From positions 1 to 13,051 of the forward strand of contig CAYVQE010000158.1 in NCBI GenBank assembly GCA_964454005.1: a stretch of 13,051 bases of DNA, given 5' to 3'. This DNA is from CAYVQE01 sp964454005. Lineage in GTDB: Bacteria > Myxococcota > B64-G9. Below the pieces are notes generated by a model, which saw nothing but the letters and a program-made list of their open reading frames with translations, was not told the origin of the DNA and made no database searches. Both the position numbers and the translations under genes were made by a program. The stretch's first letter is position 1. Each line of letters opens with the position of its first letter. This document shows positions 1 through 5,052 of this stretch, in pieces.

Positions 1-280
1 AGGCACCTTCGACGATCTCGGTGCGCACCTTGTTGAGCACCCGCTGTGCAGCCCTGCGGTCCGGGCCGATCTTGCGCCGGCGTTGGCGACCGCGTGGGTC
101 GCGATACCCGATCCACCAGTCGCCGCCCACGGGCAGCTTGAGCGCTTCGCCACAGCGACAGGTGGTATCGAGCGCCTTCGCCTTGTTCACCCGGCCGTCA
201 GCACACCGCTCGGCCACGTCGACCGACCGCTCGCTGCCACATGCCGGGCACTTCCCGCGTGCTCTTCGGAATACTGCCAT
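1..280 (-). CDS. Tyrosine-type integrase with N-terminal zinc ribbon, 5' part only
   Basis: The gene starts at ATG 280-278 behind a GGAGGG ribosome binding site and runs off the left edge, so 93 residues are visible and no stop is seen. The N-terminus has a CPAC pair at residues 11-14 and a CRC pair at 41-43, consistent with a small zinc ribbon. It is followed by WWIGYRDPRGR (55-65) and RRRKIGPDRRAAQRVL (67-82). This is the usual look of the N-terminal arm-type DNA-binding region of phage and genomic-island tyrosine integrases, where 'W.v.y.d..Gkr.r..ig' leads into a helix. The catalytic domain (Arg...His-x-x-Arg...Tyr) would lie outside the window, so the integrase call is inferred from this N-terminus and from the phage-like neighbours. 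It is the last gene of the minus-strand run, 87 bases after the zinc-ribbon gene. Its likely role is integration and excision of the element. Confidence 0.72.
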   Translation of the reverse strand, partial: MAVFRRARGKCPACGSERSVDVAERCADGRVNKAKALDTTCRCGEALKLPVGGDWWIGYRDPRGRQRRRKIGPDRRAAQRVLNKVRTEIVEGA

Positions 281-299
281 GCTACCCTCCAATCGTTGA

Positions 300-313
300 G
301 GCCCCCGGGGGCC
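300..313. repeat. Perfect 14-base GC palindrome in the short gap before the integrase
   Basis: The sequence reads GGCCCCCGGGGGCC and lies in the 87-base gap between the zinc-ribbon gene and the integrase. It could form a strong stem in the transcript but has no following T-run, so I do not call it an intrinsic terminator. Apart from this and the integrase ribosome binding site, nothing is seen in 281-367. Confidence 0.4.
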
Positions 314-367
314 GCCCGCCCCGCCGTGTCAGCAGAGCCGAGCGGCTTCCCGGGGGATACTCCTCTA

Positions 368-550
368 TCAGATTATTTTCTTGTTGCACCGATTGCAGAA
401 GATGAGGTCGTCGTTATTGGCCTCCTCGGACTCCAGTATCAAGTCCTCCTCTTCGACGTTGTCGGCCTCTTCTTTCGATACGCAGTCGCGGCAGACAACC
501 TCTTCGCCAATCCGGTAGCCGATCACGTCTTCGTTCTTGTGGACACCCAT
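368..550 (-). CDS. Small acidic zinc-ribbon protein, 60 residues
   Basis: The ORF opens at ATG 550-548 behind GGAGGAACTG, a good ribosome binding site. It encodes 60 residues with two cysteine pairs, CRDC at 20-23 and CNRC at 52-55, bracketing a very acidic middle (VEEEDLILESEEANNDD). The paired CxxC spacing suggests a zinc ribbon that binds nucleic acid or a protein partner; I cannot assign a specific family. The gene is clearly lower in GC than its neighbours and uses AT-ending codons for Asn, Ile and Lys, including Lys-Lys-Ile-Ile before the stop. This suggests recent acquisition from another donor. It sits between the winged-helix gene and the integrase in the same orientation. No function is proposed beyond metal binding. 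Confidence 0.75.
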   Translation of the reverse strand: MGVHKNEDVIGYRIGEEVVCRDCVSKEEADNVEEEDLILESEEANNDDLIFCNRCNKKII

Positions 551-572
551 CAGTTCCTCCTTGCCCCTCCCG

Positions 573-586
573 GGGCTATTGAGCCC
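573..586. other. Short hairpin between the winged-helix and zinc-ribbon genes
   Basis: GGGCT and AGCCC flank a 4-base loop in the 48-base gap 551-598. On the minus-strand transcript the stem lies 23 bases before the ATG of the zinc-ribbon gene and just upstream of its GGAGGAA site. It could be a processing or translational element, or chance in GC-rich DNA. Confidence 0.25.
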
Positions 587-598
587 TCTCGGGCGTTG

Positions 599-853
599 TC
601 AGCGTTCCATCATCCAGCGCCAGGCGCCAGCCTTGCTCATCCAGTAGCGGCGCGGCCTGACAGCCACCCGCAGCGGCGCCCCAGCCCGGCGCAGCGCATC
701 GAGCGCCCGATAAGCTGTGCGCACCGACACACCGAGTCGTTGGGCGAGCTCAGCCGGGGCCAGGGGCTCGCCCTGTACCAGCACGCGGATCGCTTCCGCG
801 GCCATCAACAGCTGGCCGCCACGCCCGCGGTAGGATGGATTCCAAACCTTCAC
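599..853 (-). CDS. Small winged-helix DNA-binding protein, 84 residues
   Basis: The start is GTG 853-851, whose last two bases overlap the TGA stop of the preceding gene (GTGA junction). A longer reading in this frame extends upstream but turns into Arg/Ala/Pro-rich shadow sequence, so I reject it. Residues 17-55 (MAAEAIRVLVQG, then LAPAELAQRLGVSVRTAYRALDAL) match a helix-turn-helix of the DeoR/YafY HTH_11 kind. In such proteins, 'l...eLA..lgvS.rTvyR.i..L' is the recognition unit. It is followed by a short basic wing (VAVRPRRYWM). The protein is probably a transcription regulator of the element acting through DNA contact. No effector domain is present, so it would act alone or as a small dimer. 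The operator is unknown; the inverted repeats at 1984-2101 are one candidate. Confidence 0.75.
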   Translation of the reverse strand: MKVWNPSYRGRGGQLLMAAEAIRVLVQGEPLAPAELAQRLGVSVRTAYRALDALRRAGAPLRVAVRPRRYWMSKAGAWRWMMER

Positions 854-1065
854 CCGTTCGCCTCCGTCTCCACAGTAGCAGGCGGCTCTGACACGGGCTG
901 CAGCTCGAACCCGTCGCGGTGCCGCACCAGCCAGGCGCGCTCGCTGCCGCGCTTGTAGAGGCCCACCGCCCGGGCCGGCCTGTCGTCGGGCATGGTCTGC
1001 AGCTGCCAGCCCTCGGCGCCCAGGCGGCTGTGCTCCTGGAGCACGTCGGGCAGCGTGCTGGTCAT
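850..1065 (-). CDS. Hypothetical protein, 71 residues, GLYK motif
   Basis: The start is ATG 1065-1063, sharing four bases (ATGA) with the stop of the gene before it. Its own stop overlaps the GTG of the winged-helix gene. The 71-residue product is mostly polar. It contains GAEGWQLQT (residues 16-24), RAVGLYKRGSERAWLVRH (about 31-48) and an acidic tail. The 'R.VGLYK' motif recurs in the next gene upstream, which suggests that the two are related or interact with the same partner. There is no transmembrane segment or recognisable catalytic motif. The longer reading of this frame, up to 1437, is a shadow of the neighbouring gene. Function is unknown. Confidence 0.65.
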   Translation of the reverse strand: MTSTLPDVLQEHSRLGAEGWQLQTMPDDRPARAVGLYKRGSERAWLVRHRDGFELQPVSEPPATVETEANG

Positions 1066-1448
1066 GACGCACCGCCCAGCACCAGCAGCCGGCGCTTGGC
1101 CGCCCGCAGCACCTCGCACAGCTCCGGATAGGTGTGCTCGACATGCCCGGCCAGCGCTTCCCAGCTGTCCATGGGCGCCACGTAGCCCAGCGAGTCGACC
1201 AGCCGGGCGGTGTAGGAGCGCAGCGCCGCGGCCTCCGTGGTGGCGTCGATGCGCTCGAGCAGGTCGGTTGCCTGCAGGTCGGCGCCGTCGGCGTGGGCGA
1301 TCCGCATGTGCTCGGCCAACGCTGCGGTCTCGTTGGTTGCCTTGTAGAGCCCTACCACCCGACCGCGGTTGCAGTCTTCGACCGCGTAGACCGACACCTC
1401 GGGCTCGGTGCTTGGCTCGCTCTGCGGGCGCGTCCACAGGGCAGGCAT
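1062..1448 (-). CDS. Hypothetical protein, 128 residues, GLYK motif and helical C-terminus
   Basis: The chosen start is ATG 1448-1446, which overlaps the preceding stop as ATGA. A longer frame up to 1502 would overlap the upstream gene by more than 50 bases and has no advantage. The N-terminus has a short strand-like region, EVSVYAVEDCNRGRVVGLYK, at about residues 16-35. The motif at its end is shared with the following gene. The rest (ETAALAEHM, then LLERIDATTEAAALRSYTARLVDSLGYV and a final basic helix KRRLLVL) is predicted to be helical. No family is recognised. Its position inside a tight string of coupled small genes indicates co-translation with its neighbours. Function is unknown. Confidence 0.65.
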   Translation of the reverse strand: MPALWTRPQSEPSTEPEVSVYAVEDCNRGRVVGLYKATNETAALAEHMRIAHADGADLQATDLLERIDATTEAAALRSYTARLVDSLGYVAPMDSWEALAGHVEHTYPELCEVLRAAKRRLLVLGGAS

Positions 1449-1772
1449 CAGCTCACCCCCTCGACGCACACCGAGTCGAACCCGGCCTCGCGCAGCACCC
1501 ACTTGGCCAGGTCGGTCAGCTCGCCGCCGGCCTCAAACACCAGCCAGTCGCGGGCTTCGGCGGCCGTGTCCACCGCCTTGACGGCGTGCGTTTCGGCCTC
1601 GCCCTGCCAGCGGGTGCGCTGGATGCGCTCGACCACCAGCCGCCCGCCAGCGGTCTGGTAGATGCGGACCTCGGTCCAGCGGTTCTGACGCGGCCCCTCG
1701 TGGCTGTGGTNNNNNNNNNNAGGTCACGTCCAGCTCGCCGTCGCGCTCGAGTTCGAAGCCCTTGGCCATCAT
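1448..1772 (-). CDS. Hypothetical protein interrupted by the assembly gap
   Basis: The N-terminal part (MMAKGFELERDGELDVT) starts at ATG 1772-1770 behind GGAGGTGCAGC and reads into the N run. Beyond the run the frame continues as HSHEGPRQNRWTEVRIYQ, then GGRLVVERIQRTRW and AVDTAAEARDWLVFEAGGEL, to a stop at 1448. The real bases on both sides add to 315, exactly 105 codons. The 10 Ns therefore break the frame only nominally: an intact gene needs a gap that is a multiple of three. The middle has the strand-rich look of small proteins such as the EXLDI family, in which 'evY.t..g..vv....' is followed by a helical segment. That resemblance is weak and I do not assign the family. Start and stop overlap both neighbours by four bases. 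Confidence 0.7.
1711..1720. other. Assembly gap, 10 Ns
   Basis: Ten consecutive N bases lie inside the gene at 1448-1772. Ten is not compatible with an open frame across the gap, so the run is most likely a placeholder of arbitrary length. Confidence 0.95.
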
Positions 1773-1918
1773 GCTGCACCTCCCGTCAGCGCCCAGGCAA
1801 CGAGCGCAGCGAGCACCACGGCCAACAGCAGGCCCTCGGCGGCGAAGCGTCGGTCCGTTGCGGTTCGGGGTCGGCCGAGCCGACCGTGCGAGTAGCGATC
1901 CTTCGTAGTCCAAGACAT
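1769..1918 (-). CDS. Single-pass small membrane protein, 49 residues
   Basis: The ORF opens at ATG 1918-1916 behind GGGGAGGG with a 7-base spacer. It ends in TGA 1771-1769, which overlaps the ATG of the next gene as ATGA. The product has a basic, polar N-terminal half (MSWTTKDRYSHGRLGRPR, then TATDRRF). One hydrophobic helix follows at about residues 28-46 (EGLLLAVVLAALVAWALTG), and the tail is very short. The positive charge before the helix predicts an N-in, C-out orientation. Strong ribosome binding site, coupling and coherent topology together make this a real gene despite its length. It is the first gene after the 1919-2264 control region, so it would be the first product of that promoter. 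Possible roles include holin-like, superinfection-exclusion or toxin-type membrane peptides; the sequence does not decide among them. Confidence 0.75.
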   Translation of the reverse strand: MSWTTKDRYSHGRLGRPRTATDRRFAAEGLLLAVVLAALVAWALTGGAA

Positions 1919-1983
1919 TGGAATCCCTCCCCAGCCCGAAACGCAGAAAGCCCGACCGGCCCCGTGGTGTGCAGCAAATCGTT

Positions 1984-1997
1984 GTCAGGACGAAAGG
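1984..1997 (+). repeat. Inverted repeat arm 1, 14 bases
   Basis: GTCAGGACGAAAGG is the exact reverse complement of 2088-2101. The centres of the two arms are 104 bases apart, close to ten helical turns. A shared DNA-binding protein could recognise both and loop the intervening promoter. Confidence 0.7.
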
Positions 1998-2041
1998 CGA
2001 CACGGTACGGAACCGATCGGGCGATCGTGGTTCGGACTGGC

Positions 2042-2060
2042 GCGGGCGAACATTGCCCGC
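2042..2060. other. GCGGGC/GCCCGC hairpin in the control region
   Basis: A 6-base stem with a 7-base loop lies between the two 14-base repeats, downstream of P2 on the minus strand. It has no T-run, so it may be a 5' untranslated structure rather than a terminator. Confidence 0.35.
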
Positions 2061-2087
2061 ATGTAGAGGTAGGCTTGTCAACGTCAA
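2060..2087 (-). promoter_or_regulatory. Candidate promoter P2 beside the inverted repeat
   Basis: TTGACG (2087-2082) and TACATG (2065-2060) are spaced by 16 bases on the minus strand. A second TTGACA lies within the spacer at 2081-2076. The -35 directly follows inverted repeat arm 2. The -10 is weak, so this is an alternative to P1. Confidence 0.3.
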
Positions 2088-2101
2088 CCTTTCGTCCTGA
2101 C
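2088..2101 (-). repeat. Inverted repeat arm 2, 14 bases
   Basis: CCTTTCGTCCTGAC is the exact reverse complement of 1984-1997. On the minus strand it abuts the -35-like TTGACG at 2087-2082, a typical position for an operator or activator site. Confidence 0.7.
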
Positions 2102-2107
2102 GCCACC

Positions 2108-2136
2108 AGGATCCCACCTCGGCAATTCCTTGTCAA
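2108..2136 (-). promoter_or_regulatory. Candidate sigma70 promoter P1
   Basis: On the minus strand a perfect TTGACA (2136-2131) is followed after exactly 17 bases by GATCCT (2113-2108). The -10 matches the consensus at only three of six positions. Transcription would run leftward into the 49-residue membrane protein gene. The strong -35 and weak -10 would suit an activated or repressed promoter. Confidence 0.4.
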
Positions 2137-2264
2137 GCGCGGTCAGCAAACAGGGCCTTCGCTCGCGTTCTGATCGCCAGGGGATCACATGACTGGCACC
2201 CGAACGCGGGAAGGCCCGTCAATAGGGGCTCGGCGGCCCCAGCACATCGCACCGCGCGTGCGAG

Positions 2265-2759
2265 TCAGCCCCGCTCGAGCCGCACCGTCCAGCCGTCCGC
2301 GGCCAGGGCGGCCAGCGCTTCGACGGGCAGGCGCACCGTCACCTCGGCGCCGGGGCGGGCCGGCTGCTGCGTGGTGGCCTGCGCCTTCGACGGGGTGGCC
2401 CTCGGCTGTGGCTTCGGTGCGGCGGCCTTCGGCTTCGGTGGGCTGCTGGCGCTGCGGCTGCTGGTCTCGCCCTTCGGCTTCCGAGGCCGGCCCCTGCGCC
2501 GCGACGGCTTTGCAATCTCAGCCTGCGCCTTCGAGAGCGCCCTGGCCAACTCTTCGGGTGGATCTCCGGCCTCAGCGACCTCGGCGACTGCGCGGCCCAC
2601 GATGGGCTTGATGCTCGACCGACCGCGCTTGTTGTCGAGGTTGCTGTGCAGCTCGGCCGCCACCTCTCCGAGCGACCGGCAGCCGGTGGCCTCGCAGGCT
2701 TCGCCGAGCGCCTCTGCCAAGGCACGCGCGGCTGTTCGCTGTGTCTTCAACAATGGCAC
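2265..2759 (-). CDS. AT-hook protein, 164 residues
   Basis: The start is GTG 2759-2757, one base after the stop of the preceding gene, with AAGGGG nearby as a weak ribosome binding site. Residues 1-83 are predicted to be helical (TAARALAEALGEACEATGC, then LARALSKAQAEIAK). Residues 87-96 read RRRGRPRKPK, a textbook AT-hook (RGRP core flanked by basic residues) that binds the minor groove of AT-rich DNA. A Pro/Ala/Lys-rich linker follows (about 104-137). A short C-terminal segment, EVTVRLPVEALAALAADGW, looks like a small strand-helix dimerisation or anchoring piece. The layout suggests a nucleoid- or phage-DNA-associated architectural protein, or a silencer. It is the last gene before the 1919-2264 control region, which its AT-hook could bind, though that region is not AT-rich. 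No specific family is recognised. Confidence 0.75.
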   Translation of the reverse strand: MPLLKTQRTAARALAEALGEACEATGCRSLGEVAAELHSNLDNKRGRSSIKPIVGRAVAEVAEAGDPPEELARALSKAQAEIAKPSRRRGRPRKPKGETSSRSASSPPKPKAAAPKPQPRATPSKAQATTQQPARPGAEVTVRLPVEALAALAADGWTVRLERG

Positions 2760-2760
2760 G

Positions 2761-2949
2761 TCAGATCCCCTTCACGGCTTTGGCCGTGCCCAAGTCGCAG
2801 TCGTCGACGGTCTTCAACGCCGCCGCAATCAGCAAGCACTCGCCGGCCAAGGAATTCCATGCGGCGCAGTCGGTCGTCTCGCAGGCGAGGCCCTCGTCGG
2901 TGGTGGTGTTGACCTTGTACGGGCATCGCTGGGCGCTGGTGTCAGACAT
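2761..2949 (-). CDS. Five-cysteine mini-protein, 62 residues
   Basis: The start is ATG 2949-2947, with an 8-base overlap with the preceding gene. The stop lies one base before the GTG of the AT-hook gene. Cysteines sit at 9, 23, 28, 38 and 51, with CPYK near the start, CETTDCAAW in the middle and ECLLIAAAL after it. The spacing (C-x13-C-x4-C-x9-C) is seen in small phage proteins that bind a metal ion or an iron-sulfur cluster, but no family can be named from sequence alone. There is no signal peptide and no transmembrane helix. It is co-translated with the membrane-anchored protein upstream. Confidence 0.7.
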   Translation of the reverse strand: MSDTSAQRCPYKVNTTTDEGLACETTDCAAWNSLAGECLLIAAALKTVDDCDLGTAKAVKGI

Positions 2950-3247
2950 GTTCGCCCCCTTCCAGGTTGCGCCGGGCCAGCCGGGCCAATTTCAGCGCGG
3001 CCTGCGCCTCGATGATGGACGCTTTGAGCTTGTCGTTCGGGCTCAGCTTGTACGAGCGCTGCAGCTCCTGGGTGAACTTCTGCAGCAGCTCCACGTCATC
3101 CGGCTGCGGCTTCGGCACAACCGCCGGGGTGGCGGCCTCGGCGGGCGGCTCGGGCTTGCGGCGCATACGACGCGCGAGACCGAAGCCCACTCCGACACCG
3201 AGCAACAGCGCGGCTGCGGCGACGATGGCTGTCGATAGGATGGTCAT
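2942..3247 (-). CDS. Membrane-anchored coiled-coil protein, 101 residues
   Basis: The start is ATG 3247-3245, overlapping the stop of the preceding gene as ATGA. Residues 4-25 (LSTAIVAAAALLLGVGVGFG) form one transmembrane helix. It is followed by a strongly basic stretch, RRMRRKPEPP, so the body should stay in the cytoplasm. A Pro/Ala linker leads to an amphipathic helical region (VELLQKFTQELQRSYKL, then LKASIIEAQAALKLARLARRNL) likely to be coiled-coil. The arrangement resembles small phage inner-membrane anchors or spanin-like and exclusion proteins, but there is no defining motif. It directly follows the coiled-coil gene at 3247-4059, with which it may pair. Function is unknown. Confidence 0.72.
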   Translation of the reverse strand: MTILSTAIVAAAALLLGVGVGFGLARRMRRKPEPPAEAATPAVVPKPQPDDVELLQKFTQELQRSYKLSPNDKLKASIIEAQAALKLARLARRNLEGGEHV

Positions 3248-4059
3248 CAGTCCGGCCGCCCGGCCCAGCCGCTCGGGCTGTTGACCTTTTTGTGGTACTG
3301 CCCGCGCGTCTGCGCGCCACGGCGGGCGGCGTCCAGGCGACTCGCGAACCGGCGCGGGCGTGCGCCGAAGGTCTTGCTTGCCAGGCTATGCACGCGCTCG
3401 GCGAGCAGCTGCTTTGCGTCTTCGGGGTCGCTGCGGCTGCGCAGCTGCCTGAGCGCCCCTGCCAGCTTGCGGCGCAGCGCGCGGCTCTCGTCGTCGCCGC
3501 GGTCGCCCAGGGCCTGCAGGCCCCAGCGGGCGGCCGCTTCCAGCTCCAGCAGCTGGCGCTCGCTGGGCTCGTCTTCGTCGGGGTCGCCGGCGTTGATCCG
3601 CTCATAGATCTCCGAGACCTTGCGCGGCGTGGCGCCCTGGAACTCCGCGGCCAGTAGCCCGACCTCGTCTGCGACCTCGGCCCGGCGGTGTTCGGCTTTG
3701 AGCAGCTCGAGCCGCTGCTGCTCTTCGGTCTTTTCGACCGGCTGCGGTTCGACCTCGGCCAGCAGCTTTTCGACGCGCTCGCCGGCGCCGGTCTGCGCCT
3801 CGTTGAAAAGCTCTTCGGCCTGGTCCAGCAGCGCTTGGCGGCGCTCGGTCAACCGCTGTTCCTGGATCTCGGGGCGCAGCTCGCCGAAGCTGGGATCGGT
3901 TCGCATCTCATCCAGCTTGTCGTCGACCTCGGCGACCAGCCGCTCGGCCGCGCCGAGCTTGTCGTCAACGAGATCGGACAGCTCTCGTTGGAACTTCGTC
4001 ATCGCTCGCTCTTCGAGCAGCTCGTTCAGTAGCCGCTCATTCCGTGGAATCGTCGTCAT
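3247..4059 (-). CDS. Charged coiled-coil protein, 270 residues
   Basis: The start is ATG 4059-4057 behind GGAGGT with a 4-base spacer. The protein is almost entirely helical and highly charged. Examples are ERLLNELLEERAMTKFQREL, the long run DDKLGAAERLVAEVDDKLDEM, and RQALLDQAEELFNEAQTG. A second helical block around residues 110-140 (EEQQRLELLKAEHRRAEVA) follows, and then an acidic turn (GDPDEDEPSERQLLELEAAA). The last 60 residues are basic (FGARPRRFASRLDAARRGAQ), a possible DNA- or RNA-contacting tail. The size and composition would suit a scaffold-like or nucleic-acid-organising protein. No catalytic motif and no known family are visible. Its stop overlaps the membrane-anchored coiled-coil gene, so the two are likely made together. 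Confidence 0.72.
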   Translation of the reverse strand: MTTIPRNERLLNELLEERAMTKFQRELSDLVDDKLGAAERLVAEVDDKLDEMRTDPSFGELRPEIQEQRLTERRQALLDQAEELFNEAQTGAGERVEKLLAEVEPQPVEKTEEQQRLELLKAEHRRAEVADEVGLLAAEFQGATPRKVSEIYERINAGDPDEDEPSERQLLELEAAARWGLQALGDRGDDESRALRRKLAGALRQLRSRSDPEDAKQLLAERVHSLASKTFGARPRRFASRLDAARRGAQTRGQYHKKVNSPSGWAGRPD

Positions 4060-4070
4060 GGTGACCTCCG

Positions 4071-4364
4071 TCAGCTCACGTCGTAGCCTAGGGCCTGCAC
4101 CTCAGCGGCGGAGGCCCAACCCTCGTCGACCACATCCTGGGGCGAGTCGACCGTCAAAACGGTGGGCTGCTCGAGCAGACGCAGCAGCAGACCGCGGTGT
4201 CCGATCTCGACCTCCCCGCTGGCCGGTGCGGAGACCTCGACACCTTCCCGACTGCGGCGCATACGGTCGCAGGCTATGGCGAGTTCGTTGTCGCTGAGCA
4301 CGATGTTGCTCAGCCTGACTCGCGTGTTCGGTGTCATGCTGCAGGTAACTTTTGCTCTGGCCAT
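4071..4364 (-). CDS. Hypothetical protein, 97 residues
   Basis: The start is ATG 4364-4362 behind AAGGAGAG with an 8-base spacer, one of the best ribosome binding sites in the window. It ends 11 bases before the coiled-coil gene. The product alternates short strands and helices: VRLSNIVLSDNELAIACDRM, then GEVEIGHRGLLLRLLEQPTV, and an acidic C-terminal part with SAAEVQALGYDV. Nothing indicates a membrane or metal site, and I recognise no family. It lies between the HGGxSTG-type gene and the coiled-coil gene in the same transcription unit. Confidence 0.65.
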   Translation of the reverse strand: MARAKVTCSMTPNTRVRLSNIVLSDNELAIACDRMRRSREGVEVSAPASGEVEIGHRGLLLRLLEQPTVLTVDSPQDVVDEGWASAAEVQALGYDVS

Positions 4365-4386
4365 TTGTTACTCTCCTTTCGCGCTG

Positions 4387-5052
4387 TCAGCGCTTGGTTT
4401 CAAGGTTGGCGTCGCCGGGCTCTCGCTCGACTGGCGCCGGTGGCAGGTCCGACTCGAGCCCGATGACGGAGCGCACATCCTCGACGCTCGCGCCGGGGTG
4501 GATCTGGATCGGCGGCTCGCCAGCGCGGCCGAGCAGCAGCGCGCCGCGCTCGCTGTCGTCGACGGCGGGCGGCGACGGGAAGCGGGCCACTAGCCCGGCC
4601 TGCACAGCGCGGAGCCGCGCCACAGTATTTTCGAGCCGCACCACAAACAGGTCCGCCGCCGCTTGGGCGTCGCGGTTGAACTTGCCAGCTGCGATCAGAT
4701 CGTCGATGCGTTGCTCGACCATCAGGGCACGGGCCAACAGCCGGCGGATGTCGCTTTGCAGATCCTCTGCCAGATCGTGGGGGGCCAGCGGGTCGCGCTC
4801 GGCCTCGGCTGCTGCCAGGCGCGACTCGAGCTCACGGCGCAATTCGGTCACCTTGCATCTTTCGGCGCTCAGGCCGTGCTTGCGGCTATTCGAGTTCCCC
4901 TTCGGCGGGCCAGAGCCGGCCCCACCGTGAAGTCTGCACTTCCCCGAGCCGGGATGGTCGGTGCCCCACCCAGCCGGCTTGCGGCAGGGCCGGCCAGCGC
5001 TGCGCGCGAAGGCGCCGCAGAGGAGCTTGCCGCTGTCGCTGCTGGTGGTCAC
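4387..5052 (-). CDS. HGGxSTG-type phage protein, 221 residues
   Basis: I choose GTG 5052-5050 as the start because it overlaps the preceding TGA as GTGA and has GGAGGA 9 bases upstream. ATG 5061 is possible but would sit directly against that site. The N-terminus has C12, C23, C39 and H42 (CGAFARSAGRPC, then KCRLHGG), followed by GPPKGNSNSRKHG at 48-60. This is the hallmark of the HGGxSTG domain, widespread in phage and prophage genes and often near packaging genes. Here the motif reads HGGAGSG. The domain is expected to bind zinc and nucleic acid. The rest is helical, with a coiled-coil-like part (ELRRELESRLAAAEAERD) and an acidic tail. In some phages such proteins are annotated as small terminase subunits; without a large subunit in view that role is unproven here. 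Confidence 0.75.
   Translation of the reverse strand: MTTSSDSGKLLCGAFARSAGRPCRKPAGWGTDHPGSGKCRLHGGAGSGPPKGNSNSRKHGLSAERCKVTELRRELESRLAAAEAERDPLAPHDLAEDLQSDIRRLLARALMVEQRIDDLIAAGKFNRDAQAAADLFVVRLENTVARLRAVQAGLVARFPSPPAVDDSERGALLLGRAGEPPIQIHPGASVEDVRSVIGLESDLPPAPVEREPGDANLETKR

Larger units (their letters stand above)
1919..2264 (-). promoter_or_regulatory. 346-base non-coding control region inside the element
   Basis: This is the only long stretch without a gene inside the element. Frames crossing it give Arg/Ser/Pro-rich shadows with no ribosome binding site. It holds two perfect 14-base inverted repeats, a strong -35 match with a weak -10, a second promoter-like pair, a GCGGGC hairpin, and the ribosome binding site of the 49-residue membrane protein. 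The most likely reading is the promoter and operator region of the left gene block. A replication origin or an untranslated RNA cannot be excluded. Confidence 0.6.

Noticed and set aside
83..958. 291-residue plus-strand frame
   Set aside because: It is antisense to the integrase N-terminus, the zinc-ribbon gene and the winged-helix gene, all of which have better evidence.
854..1144. N-terminal extension of the winged-helix gene
   Set aside because: The extension is Arg/Cys/Ala shadow of the next gene; the GTG at 853 with a GTGA overlap explains the gene better.
1786..2136. 116-residue minus-strand frame across the control region
   Set aside because: It overlaps the 49-residue membrane protein in another frame, has no ribosome binding site and spans the inverted repeats; low-complexity C-terminus.
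992..2173. 393-residue plus-strand frame through the N run
   Set aside because: It overlaps five coupled minus-strand genes and reads Arg/Pro/Ser-rich shadow sequence.
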